This document shows positions 1 to 5,196 of a stretch of DNA of 5,196 nucleotides, in pieces. Below the pieces are notes generated by a model, which saw only the letters and a program-made list of their open reading frames with translations, was not told where the DNA came from and searched no databases. Numbering within the stretch: the first letter of the stretch is position 1; each line of letters begins with the position of its first letter. Location of the stretch: positions 1-5,196 of the forward strand of contig JALUDK010000106.1 in NCBI GenBank assembly GCA_027044005.1, written 5' to 3'. The translations under genes and the position numbers were made by a program. Origin of the DNA: Acidilobaceae archaeon. GTDB taxonomy: Archaea > Thermoproteota > Thermoprotei_A > Sulfolobales > Acidilobaceae.

Positions 1-1476
1 GCCTCCAAGTACTGGGGCCAACCAGTATCTAGAGCGACCGAGGAGATCCGGAGAGAGACGCATCCAAGGGCCTCAATAGCAGCTATAGGCCCGGCCGGGG
101 AGAACATGGTCAAGCTAGCGAGCATAATGTTCGACAGCGACAGGGCCGCCGGCAGGGGAGGCCTAGGAGCCGTAATGGGGGCCAAGAAGCTTAAGGCCAT
201 AGCAGTGCGAGGAGTCGGGAAGCCGAGGGTCGCAGACCCTGATGGGCTACACTCGAGGATAACCCGGCTGTACAGGGAACTAGCCACAAGCCCCAGGTAC
301 GAGGACATGAGGAGGTACGGGACCACCAACGCCCTCATGACCAGCGCCAGCCTGGGTATGAGCCCCTCCTACAACTTCAAGAAGCCACACATACCAGAGG
401 AGCAGGCCTCAAGGCTAGCCGGGGAGGCGATAAAGGAGGTCGAGGTGGAGCCAGAGTGGTTCATAAGGTACAAGCCCTGCCCCCTACAGTGCACCAGGTA
501 CGTGGAGGCCAGTGCAAGGGGCAAGAGGTTCAAGGTGAAGAGCGAGTATGAGAACCTGGCGATGCTAGGAGCCGCAACCGGGGTGTTCCATAGAGACATG
601 GTACTCTACTACAACAGGCTGGTGGACGATCTTGGCATGGACACGATCAGCGTGGGGAACGCGATAGCCTGGGCCATGGAGCTCGCCGAGGAGGGGCTAA
701 TAGACAGGGCGGCCTTCCCAGACGCCCCCACAGGCTTCGGCGACGAGGATGCAGTGGAGAGGCTGATAATAAACATAGCGTACAGGAGGGGCCTAGGGGC
801 GGTGCTCGCAGAGGGGGTAAGGGCCGCCTCTAGGATACTAGGCGTGGGTGCAGAGAAGGCGGTCGAGGTGAAGGGGCTCGAGGCACCAGCATGGGACCCC
901 AGGGGCAGGAGGGGCTACGGTGTGAGCTACGCGACTGCTGACGTGGGGGCCAGCCACCTCAGAGGGTGGCCAAGGCCTCACGAGCCGCCTACAGCAGGCC
1001 CAGCTAGGGAGATGATGGAGAGCCTAGCAGAGGGGAGGGACAGGGATGCGGTCTTCGACATGACTGGCTTGTGCAAGTTCGTATCATACAGCATGGAGGA
1101 CATAGCAGGCCTAATGACCAGCATAACAGGGAGGAGGTACACCGTAGAGGACCTCAGGAGGGCATCCCAGAGGGTGGAAGCCCTAGCCAGGATACACAAC
1201 ACCCTCGACTGGGTAACCCCGCCCCTAGACGATATAGTGCCCCCAAGGTGGATGGAGCCCATACCAGAGGGCCCCCTCAAAGGAGTCAAGGCCTTCAACG
1301 ACTGGAGGGACTTCGAGGAGGCCAGGAGGGAGTACTACAGGATTAGGGGATGGCACGAGGAGCTAGGCGTACCACTACCATCAACCATGGAGGCCCTAGG
1401 CGTACCCTGGGTAGCCAGCGACGCTGAGAGGGCGCTCAGGGTTGTAAGGGCCAGGCTCGGGTTGTACTCCAGTTAA
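1..1476 (+). CDS. Tungsten-dependent aldehyde:ferredoxin oxidoreductase family protein, 5' partial
   Basis: Members of this family oxidise aldehydes to carboxylic acids in the cytoplasm, using a tungsten-bispterin cofactor, one [4Fe-4S] cluster and ferredoxin as acceptor. The frame is open from base 1; the ATG at 106 is internal because family sequence (GPAGEN, residues 30-35 of the visible part) lies upstream of it. Visible are 491 residues: RAAGRGGLGAVMG at 48-60; a cluster motif region at 157-164; Glu184 in SEYEN; the pterin motif DTISVG at 214-219; His319 in GASHLRG; and DMTGLC ending at Cys358. From memory, these line up with Pyrococcus furiosus AOR residues E313, D338, H448 and C494 at a near constant offset of about 130, so roughly 130 N-terminal residues lie outside the window. 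Oddity: the usual CxxCxxxC reads YxxCxxxC (Tyr157, Cys160, Cys164). The substrate cannot be told from sequence, and a FOR/WOR-type member is possible. Family assignment is very secure. Confidence 0.95.
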   Translation, partial: ASKYWGQPVSRATEEIRRETHPRASIAAIGPAGENMVKLASIMFDSDRAAGRGGLGAVMGAKKLKAIAVRGVGKPRVADPDGLHSRITRLYRELATSPRYEDMRRYGTTNALMTSASLGMSPSYNFKKPHIPEEQASRLAGEAIKEVEVEPEWFIRYKPCPLQCTRYVEASARGKRFKVKSEYENLAMLGAATGVFHRDMVLYYNRLVDDLGMDTISVGNAIAWAMELAEEGLIDRAAFPDAPTGFGDEDAVERLIINIAYRRGLGAVLAEGVRAASRILGVGAEKAVEVKGLEAPAWDPRGRRGYGVSYATADVGASHLRGWPRPHEPPTAGPAREMMESLAEGRDRDAVFDMTGLCKFVSYSMEDIAGLMTSITGRRYTVEDLRRASQRVEALARIHNTLDWVTPPLDDIVPPRWMEPIPEGPLKGVKAFNDWRDFEEARREYYRIRGWHEELGVPLPSTMEALGVPWVASDAERALRVVRARLGLYSS

Positions 1477-1480
1477 TAAT
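1473..1480 (+). promoter_or_regulatory. Possible TATA box for the permease gene, overlapping the upstream stop codon
   Basis: The octamer TTAATAAT is an AT-rich island in GC-rich DNA and overlaps the TAA stop of the oxidoreductase. An archaeal TATA box is typically centred about 26 bases before transcription starts, which would put initiation near 1502, inside the cluster of GTG codons at the permease start. That would give a leaderless or nearly leaderless mRNA. This is inference from spacing only; the gene could equally be read through from upstream. Confidence 0.35.
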
Positions 1481-1496
1481 CCCGTACGCATAGCCA

Positions 1497-2819
1497 GTGG
1501 AGCCGGTGCCAGTGGTGAACGTGGAGCTGGTAGCGGCAATTATCTTCCTAGCAAGCATAGCAGCGATAGTAGCTAGGATCGTTGATGAGACTGTCGCCGC
1601 CCTAGCAGGCCTAGTGGCCATGGTACTCCTGACAGCCTACACGCCTGAGGACGCGTTCAACTATGTTGATTGGAACGTGATAGCAATACTCCTAGGCATG
1701 TGGATCATAGCAGGGTACATGATCGAGGGTGGGTTCACCAGCGCAACCCTACGCCTGGTGTCGAGGTACGCCACGACCTATAGGCGGTTCCTCCTACTCA
1801 TGGCGCTATTCTCGGGCTTCATATCAATGTTCATAGACAACGTCCTAGTGATACTACTCGTGGGTAGCATAACGATAGAGGCAGCCAGGAGGGCCGGGGC
1901 TAACCCGGTACTAGCAATACTCCTCATAGGCTTCTCAGCAAACTTCATGGGCACAGCCCTACTAATGGGGGACCTCCCACCACAGCTGCTCCACAGCGTA
2001 GCCGGGGCAGAGTTCATAGACTTCATATGGAACCACGGCAGGCCCAGCAGCTTCCCCCTCCTAACGGTAACCTTCATAATAACACTGGCAGCATACTACA
2101 CGGTATTCATAAGGAGGGAGCCCGATAAGCCCCTCAACAACGTGGAGACACAGGAAGAGGCGAAGTGGGACCCACTACTACTCCACGTCTCCCTAGCATT
2201 CTTCCTCCTCACCGTGGCTGGAATGGCGCTACGCCCCCTCCTAGGCCTCCCCCTAGGCTTCATAACACTAGCCGGTGCAGCGTTCCTAGCACTCACCGTG
2301 GAGCTGTGGAGAAGGGCTGGCGGCAGGCTGCCCAGCTTCGAGGATGCGCTAGGCCACGTAGAGTGGAGGGCCCTCCTCTTCTACGCCACCCTCTTCTCCC
2401 TGGTCGGTGGCCTAGAGGAGCTAGGCGTACTTGAGAAGGTAGCCTCCAGCGTGGTGGGTTATATAAGCGAGCCCGGCCTGACCTCCTACACTGTGATGTA
2501 CTGGATAGTCGGGCTCCTAAGCCTCTTCATAGAGCATGACGCTCTCCTACTCACATTCCTGTACATAACCAGGGACGCCGCGGAGCTGGCGGGGGTGAAC
2601 CCGTGGAACCTGTACTGGGCCATGGCGTGGAGCGCCACCCTGGCCAGCAACGCCACCACAGCCGCGGCCCCGGCGCTCTACGTGGCTGTAACCATAGCCG
2701 AGGAGAAGGGATACAGGATAAAACCCACAACATTCCTAAGGTACAGCCTAACCTTCACCCTCATATCACTAATCGTACATTACCTCGTGACAATACCCTT
2801 CTGGAGCCACCCACCATAA
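1497..2819 (+). CDS. ArsB/NhaD-type permease (ion transporter superfamily)
   Basis: This is an integral membrane carrier of 440 residues with about twelve hydrophobic segments (roughly 11-28, 33-47, 60-76, 98-122, 137-158, 186-204, 228-245, 252-270, 292-310, 333-358, 372-397, 413-435). It has the two-repeat build of the ArsB/NhaD/SLC13-like families. In repeat one, VDWNVIA (57-63), SMFIDNV (110-116) and SANFMGT...GDLPP (147-162) match conserved positions. In repeat two, VEWRALL (288-294), SLFIEHDA (342-349) and SNATTAAAP (384-392) are the degenerate equivalents. A charged loop at 206-226 separates the halves. The substrate is not readable; arsenite, sodium/proton exchange or an inorganic anion such as sulfate are all possible. 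The following APS kinase gene favours sulfate only by context. The start is uncertain: GTG codons lie at 1497, 1506, 1512, 1515 and 1521. GGAG at 1499-1502 and GGTG at 1505-1508 would suit 1512 or 1515, which would remove five or six residues. Confidence 0.88.
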   Translation: MEPVPVVNVELVAAIIFLASIAAIVARIVDETVAALAGLVAMVLLTAYTPEDAFNYVDWNVIAILLGMWIIAGYMIEGGFTSATLRLVSRYATTYRRFLLLMALFSGFISMFIDNVLVILLVGSITIEAARRAGANPVLAILLIGFSANFMGTALLMGDLPPQLLHSVAGAEFIDFIWNHGRPSSFPLLTVTFIITLAAYYTVFIRREPDKPLNNVETQEEAKWDPLLLHVSLAFFLLTVAGMALRPLLGLPLGFITLAGAAFLALTVELWRRAGGRLPSFEDALGHVEWRALLFYATLFSLVGGLEELGVLEKVASSVVGYISEPGLTSYTVMYWIVGLLSLFIEHDALLLTFLYITRDAAELAGVNPWNLYWAMAWSATLASNATTAAAPALYVAVTIAEEKGYRIKPTTFLRYSLTFTLISLIVHYLVTIPFWSHPP

Positions 2820-2821
2820 AA
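2816..2821 (+). promoter_or_regulatory. Weak possible TATA box before the APS kinase gene
   Basis: ATAAAA overlaps the stop codon of the permease and sits about 43 bases before the preferred ATG of the kinase. A start of transcription near 2845 would leave a short leader with the GGTG ribosome site. The motif is short and could be chance; cotranscription with the permease across the 42-base gap is at least as likely. Confidence 0.22.
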
Positions 2822-2861
2822 CCCCGCAAAACGCCAGGAGCCCCACGGCGGTGTGACCGGG

Positions 2862-3416
2862 ATGACCCGTAGGTGCATAGAGAGGGGGCTCGTCGCCTGG
2901 CTAACAGGACTCCCGGGCAGCGGGAAGACAACGGTGGCAAGGCTCGTCGCTGAGAGGCTCAGGAGCGAGGGTTACAGGGTTGAGGTGATTGACGGCGACT
3001 GGGCGAGGACCACTGTTAGCGAGGGGGCAGGGTTCACCAGGGAGGAGAGGCTGAGGCACATCAAGAGGATCGCCTGGATAGCCAGGCTACTAGCCAGGAA
3101 CGGGGTGATAGTGATCACGAGCCTCGTATCACCCTACAGGGAGGCGAGGAGCCTAGCCCGGGGGATAATAGAGGAGGACGCGCCCTTCATGGAGGTCTAC
3201 GTCAAGGCCAGCCTGGAGACCGTTATGAGGAGGGACCCCAAGGGCCTCTACAAGAAGGCGCTCCAGGGCCAGGTCAAGCACATGACCGGGGTAAGCGACC
3301 CATACGAGCCCCCAGAGAACCCGGACCTCATCCTCGACACCGAGGCCGAGGAGCCCGAAGAGTCGGCTAGGAGGCTCTACGAGGCCATAAAGGCCAGGCT
3401 CCCACGGGAGGGCTAG
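2862..3416 (+). CDS. cysC: Adenylylsulfate (APS) kinase
   Basis: This cytoplasmic enzyme transfers the gamma phosphate of ATP to adenosine 5'-phosphosulfate, giving PAPS. Counting from ATG 2862 (184 residues), the sequence shows the P-loop GLPGSGKTT (16-24), DGD with the APS-side arginine region (44-49), GFTREER (57-63), the SPYREAR segment (90-96), RDPKGLYKKA (124-133) and TGVSDPYEPP (142-151), in family order and at normal length for the single-domain enzyme. It resembles, from memory, the Aeropyrum pernix APS kinase, including Trp after DGD where many bacterial enzymes have Asn. Start: ATG 2862 has GGTG at 2850-2853 with 8 bases of spacing; GTG 2853 (three residues longer) is possible, with GGAG at 2837-2840 but a 12-base spacer. 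No ATP sulfurylase or PAPS reductase gene is visible, so the fate of PAPS is unknown here. The preceding anion-type permease may supply sulfate. Confidence 0.93.
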   Translation: MTRRCIERGLVAWLTGLPGSGKTTVARLVAERLRSEGYRVEVIDGDWARTTVSEGAGFTREERLRHIKRIAWIARLLARNGVIVITSLVSPYREARSLARGIIEEDAPFMEVYVKASLETVMRRDPKGLYKKALQGQVKHMTGVSDPYEPPENPDLILDTEAEEPEESARRLYEAIKARLPREG

Positions 3417-3438
3417 CCTATACCCTCCAGCCCCCGGG

Positions 3439-3446
3439 TATATATT
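3439..3446 (+). promoter_or_regulatory. TATA box for the radical SAM / siroheme decarboxylase pair
   Basis: TATATATT is the clearest archaeal TATA-like element in the window and sits in the only long intergenic region (3417-3549). Counting about 26 bases from its centre puts transcription start near 3468, giving a leader of about 80 bases before the TTG start. A second, weaker candidate, TATATG at 3470-3475, would start transcription near 3498 and leave about 50 bases. Either way the leader would contain all or most of the inverted repeats at 3503-3539. No purine-rich BRE is evident upstream; the flank is C-rich. Confidence 0.55.
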
Positions 3447-3459
3447 GATATGTCCCGTC

Positions 3460-3471
3460 TAGCCCCGGCTA
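3460..3471. repeat. Short interrupted palindrome at the predicted transcription start
   Basis: TAGCC-CC-GGCTA is a perfect 5-bp inverted repeat with a 2-bp centre. It covers the position where transcription from the TATA box at 3439-3446 should begin, so it is placed where an archaeal repressor could block initiation. The motif is short and such palindromes occur by chance in GC-rich DNA, so the operator role is only a suggestion. Confidence 0.25.
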
Positions 3472-3502
3472 TATGCCAGTACCTGCACCAGAACATGAGG
3501 CC

Positions 3503-3520
3503 TGGAGGAGCACCCCTCCA
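3503..3520 (+). promoter_or_regulatory. Alternative leader hairpin that would release the ribosome site
   Basis: TGGAGG (3503-3508) and CCTCCA (3515-3520) are perfectly complementary over 6 bp with a 6-base loop. This uses the same C-rich segment that can pair with the ribosome site downstream, so the two stems cannot form together. A still smaller hairpin, CTCCA-CCG-TGGAG (3516-3528), competes for the same bases. The complementarity is seen directly; that the RNA switches between these forms is inference. Confidence 0.35.
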
Positions 3521-3539
3521 CCGTGGAGTAGGAGGGGTG
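3511..3539 (+). promoter_or_regulatory. 9-bp inverted repeat pairing with the radical SAM ribosome binding site
   Basis: CACCCCTCC (3511-3519) is the exact reverse complement of GGAGGGGTG (3531-3539), with 11 bases between them. The right arm is the ribosome binding site of the TTG-started gene at 3550. In RNA this would be a strong all-Watson-Crick stem, extendable by one G-U pair (3510/3540), that hides the site. In DNA the arm centres are 20 bp apart, about two helical turns, so a dimeric regulator site is an alternative reading. Confidence 0.5.
3531..3539 (+). promoter_or_regulatory. Ribosome binding site deciding the TTG start
   Basis: GGAGGGGTG closely matches the archaeal GGAGGTGA consensus and ends 10 bases before TTG 3550. 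An in-frame TAG at 3529-3531 overlaps its first base, and there is no ATG or GTG in frame between that stop and the conserved domain. TTG is therefore the only conventional initiator available. Confidence 0.7.
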
Positions 3540-3549
3540 TGCCGGGGAC

Positions 3550-4686
3550 TTGCGCACATGGCCCTACGAGCTGAAGCCGCTACTAGTATTCTGGGAGTCA
3601 ACAAAGGCATGCCTACTAGAGTGCACCCACTGCCGCGCAGAGGCAATCAAGGAGCCCCTACCCGGCGAGCTCTCCACAAGCCAGGCGCTGGGCCTAATAG
3701 AGGATGTGGCTGGCTTCGGCAGGCCCTCGCCCATAATGGTCTTCACCGGCGGCGACCTCCTCATGAGGAGCGACATATGGGACCTACTGGCCCACGCCAA
3801 GAAGCTTGGTGTAAGGACCGCGGTGGCGCCCAGCGTTACCCCCCTGCTAACCACGGAGGCCATGGACAAGTTTGTCGAGCTTGGGGTGGGTGGGGTTAGC
3901 ATAAGCATAGACTCCCCCTACCCCGAGGTCCATGATAAGATAAGGGGGATCGAGGGCACCTGGGAGAGGAGCATATGGGCGCTCCGAGAACTCCTCAAGA
4001 GGCCTCTTAGGGTCCAGGTCAACACGGTGGTGATGAAGAGCACCGTAGATGGCCTGGCCGACATGGTGAAGCTCCTAGTAGACCTAGGTATACCCACCTG
4101 GGAGGTATTCTACCTCATCCCAGTGGGCAGGGCGGGCTTCGCTGAGGACCTAACCCCGGGCGAGTGGGAGGATGTAAGCCTCTTCCTCTACCAGGCCAGC
4201 AAGTACGGTGTGAGGATAAGGACTACAGAGGGCCCCATGTTCAGGAGGATAGCACTGACAGCCACAAGGCTAGAGGAGAAGGGGGAGAGGATAGAGGACC
4301 TAGTCAGGCCCGGCCCCCTATACAAGAGGCTGATGGACAGGCTGGTGAGCCTCCTGGGGGAGCCCCGCGGCCCCCCGCAGGCCCACACAGTGGGCACCAT
4401 GGACGGGAGGGGTATAGTATTCATCTCGTACAACGGCACCGTCTACCCCAGCGGCTTCCTACCCCTACCGGCAGGAAACGTGAAGGTCAAGAGCCTCAGG
4501 GAGATATACAGGGAGACCACTCTCTTCAGGAAGCTACGCTCCAACCTCAAGGGTAGGTGCGGCAGGTGCGAGTTCAAGGAGATCTGCGGTGGTAGCAGGG
4601 CCAGGGCCTTCGCCTACACTGGGAACCCGCTAGAGGAGGACCCGGCATGCCCCTACGAGCCGGGATCCTGGGGTGTAGCACTATGA
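3550..4686 (+). CDS. Radical SAM protein with SPASM-like C-terminus, AhbD-like (candidate heme biosynthesis enzyme)
   Basis: The 378-residue product has the radical SAM cluster motif CxxxCxxC at Cys21, Cys25 and Cys28, then TGGD (66-69, in place of the more usual TGGE), SISID (117-121) and VNTVV (157-161), and a SPASM-like tail with Cys337, Cys340, Cys346 and Cys367 in CGRC...ICGGSRARA. It is cytoplasmic. The tail resembles AhbD-type heme synthases, which oxidatively decarboxylate two propionates of Fe-coproporphyrin III to give heme b, but the segment YPSGFLP (299-305) has Ser where AhbD-like proteins carry Cys. This matches, from memory, a sister group of radical SAM/SPASM proteins of less certain function. 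The 4-base overlap with a siroheme decarboxylase gene supports a role in tetrapyrrole synthesis. AhbC/NirJ-like chemistry on the acetate side chains is less likely but not excluded. The TTG start follows from the strong ribosome site and the lack of other initiators. Confidence 0.82.
   Translation: MRTWPYELKPLLVFWESTKACLLECTHCRAEAIKEPLPGELSTSQALGLIEDVAGFGRPSPIMVFTGGDLLMRSDIWDLLAHAKKLGVRTAVAPSVTPLLTTEAMDKFVELGVGGVSISIDSPYPEVHDKIRGIEGTWERSIWALRELLKRPLRVQVNTVVMKSTVDGLADMVKLLVDLGIPTWEVFYLIPVGRAGFAEDLTPGEWEDVSLFLYQASKYGVRIRTTEGPMFRRIALTATRLEEKGERIEDLVRPGPLYKRLMDRLVSLLGEPRGPPQAHTVGTMDGRGIVFISYNGTVYPSGFLPLPAGNVKVKSLREIYRETTLFRKLRSNLKGRCGRCEFKEICGGSRARAFAYTGNPLEEDPACPYEPGSWGVAL
4670..4675 (+). promoter_or_regulatory. 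Internal ribosome binding site for the siroheme decarboxylase gene
   Basis: GGGGTG lies inside the end of the radical SAM coding region, 7 bases before ATG 4683. Together with the ATGA stop/start overlap it fixes the start of the next gene and points to translational coupling. Confidence 0.6.
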
Positions 4687-5196
4687 CCAGGCTGGACGCT
4701 AGGGACGTGGACCTGCTCATGGCGCTCCAGTACGAGTTCCCCACAGACACAACCCGGCCCCTGGACTGGGTGGCCAGTAGGGTGGGGATGAGCCTAGAGG
4801 AGGCCCTGGAGAGGGCGAGGAGGCTTAACAGGGAGGGCGTGCTGAAGAGGATCGGCTACTACTACAACTATAGGGCCAGGGGCAAGGTGGCGGCCCTGGT
4901 AGCCTATGCAATGGGGAGTAGGTACAGGGAGCTGGCCAGGATAGTCAACAGGGACCCTATGGTCACGCACAACTTCCTCAGGAACCACCCCCACTACAAC
5001 GTGTGGATAGTGGTGAAGAGGCCCACCAGGGAGGAGATCATAGGATACGTGGAGGAGACCGCAAGGAAGGCAGGGGCCAAGGACTGGGTCATACTCTTTA
5101 GCAGGAGGACCCTAAAGCTCAGCGTGAAGTACGACCTACACGAGGGCATATCGAGGGCCGGGAGGTACACATGGGTCAACCCCAACCCACCCCAGC
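4683..5196 (+). CDS. Lrp/AsnC-type siroheme decarboxylase (AhbA/AhbB family), 3' partial
   Basis: Proteins of this family look like Lrp/AsnC regulators but act in the siroheme-dependent heme (and heme d1) pathway, where an AhbA/AhbB pair removes two carboxylates from siroheme to give 12,18-didecarboxysiroheme. The visible 171 residues start with LDARDVDLLMALQYEFP (4-20), followed by a winged-helix region (about 24-58) and a ferredoxin-like fold. That fold contains the family signature VTHNFLRNHPHYNVWIV (94-110), close to the VTHNYxR...YNLWF pattern I know for these enzymes. The signature separates it from true transcriptional regulators. The ATG overlaps the radical SAM stop (ATGA, 4683-4686). 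The frame is still open at the right edge, beyond the usual end of a single domain of about 150-160 residues, so this may be the first half of an AhbA-AhbB fusion. Which subunit it is cannot be decided here. Confidence 0.88.
   Translation, partial: MTRLDARDVDLLMALQYEFPTDTTRPLDWVASRVGMSLEEALERARRLNREGVLKRIGYYYNYRARGKVAALVAYAMGSRYRELARIVNRDPMVTHNFLRNHPHYNVWIVVKRPTREEIIGYVEETARKAGAKDWVILFSRRTLKLSVKYDLHEGISRAGRYTWVNPNPPQ

Noticed and set aside
106..108. ATG as the start of the aldehyde oxidoreductase
   Set aside because: Conserved family sequence (including GPAGEN) continues in frame upstream to base 1 without a stop, so the gene begins outside the window.
978..1298. Reverse-strand open frames across the oxidoreductase and other genes
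   Set aside because: They lie inside strongly supported genes, have low-complexity or atypical composition and match no family I know.
3411..3418. GGCTAGCC palindrome at the end of the APS kinase gene
   Set aside because: It is short, overlaps the stop codon and has no following T-tract, so I do not call it a terminator or operator.
3414..3549. Possible RNA gene (tRNA or C/D box sRNA) in the intergenic region
   Set aside because: No cloverleaf, no C/D box pair and no CCA end can be found; the inverted repeats are better explained as leader or operator structure.
3450..3899. Open frame starting at ATG 3450 that runs into the radical SAM gene
   Set aside because: It overlaps the strongly supported radical SAM frame for most of its length, has no recognisable domain and lies across the promoter and leader; it is a shadow of the purine-rich coding strand.
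4683..5196. Lrp/AsnC transcription regulator as the identity of the last gene
   Set aside because: The VTHNFLR...YNVW signature and the coupling to a radical SAM gene fit siroheme decarboxylases better than DNA-binding regulators.
1..5196. CRISPR arrays, insertion sequences or attachment sites
   Set aside because: No repeated units with regular spacing, no transposase or integrase frame and no terminal inverted repeats were found.

Overview
The window looks like chromosomal DNA from a hyperthermophilic crenarchaeon, most likely a member of the Desulfurococcales close to Aeropyrum, Hyperthermus or Pyrodictium. The evidence is the codon choice (AGG for Arg, ATA for Ile, CTA for Leu), the GC-rich composition, tightly packed genes on one strand, GTG and TTG starts, archaeal TATA-like boxes and GGAGGTG-type ribosome sites. 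The proteins are also typical: a tungsten aldehyde:ferredoxin oxidoreductase and an APS kinase that resembles, from memory, the Aeropyrum pernix enzyme. The genus is an inference. All genes I accept are on the + strand.

Layout. (1) 1-1476: the C-terminal four-fifths of an aldehyde:ferredoxin oxidoreductase, open at the left edge, with Tyr in place of the first of four expected cluster cysteines. (2) 1497-2819: a 12-helix ArsB/NhaD-type permease of the ion transporter superfamily, 20 bases downstream. (3) 2862-3416: an APS kinase (CysC family). (4) 3417-3549: a 133-base intergenic region with a TATA-like box and a likely leader. A perfect 9-bp inverted repeat there covers the ribosome site of the next gene, and the same C-rich arm can pair with two other segments. 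(5) 3550-4686: a radical SAM protein with a SPASM-like C-terminus, starting at TTG. (6) 4683-5196: the start of an Lrp/AsnC-type siroheme decarboxylase (AhbA/AhbB family), overlapping the previous gene by 4 bases and open at the right edge.

How the genes work together. Genes 5 and 6 form a translationally coupled pair that fits the siroheme-dependent (Ahb) route to heme: the Lrp-like protein decarboxylates siroheme, and the radical SAM protein probably acts later, most plausibly in an AhbD-like step. Genes 2 and 3 may be linked through sulfate or another oxyanion, since a membrane anion-type carrier precedes a sulfate-activating kinase, but this rests on adjacency alone. Gene 1 is catabolic and ferredoxin-linked. 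It has no clear connection to the rest beyond its position.

I see no RNA gene, mobile element, CRISPR array or replication origin. Nothing proves a wholly new system. The points most worth following up are the switch-like leader before the radical SAM gene, the cysteine-to-tyrosine change in the oxidoreductase, and the reduced cysteine set in the SPASM region.
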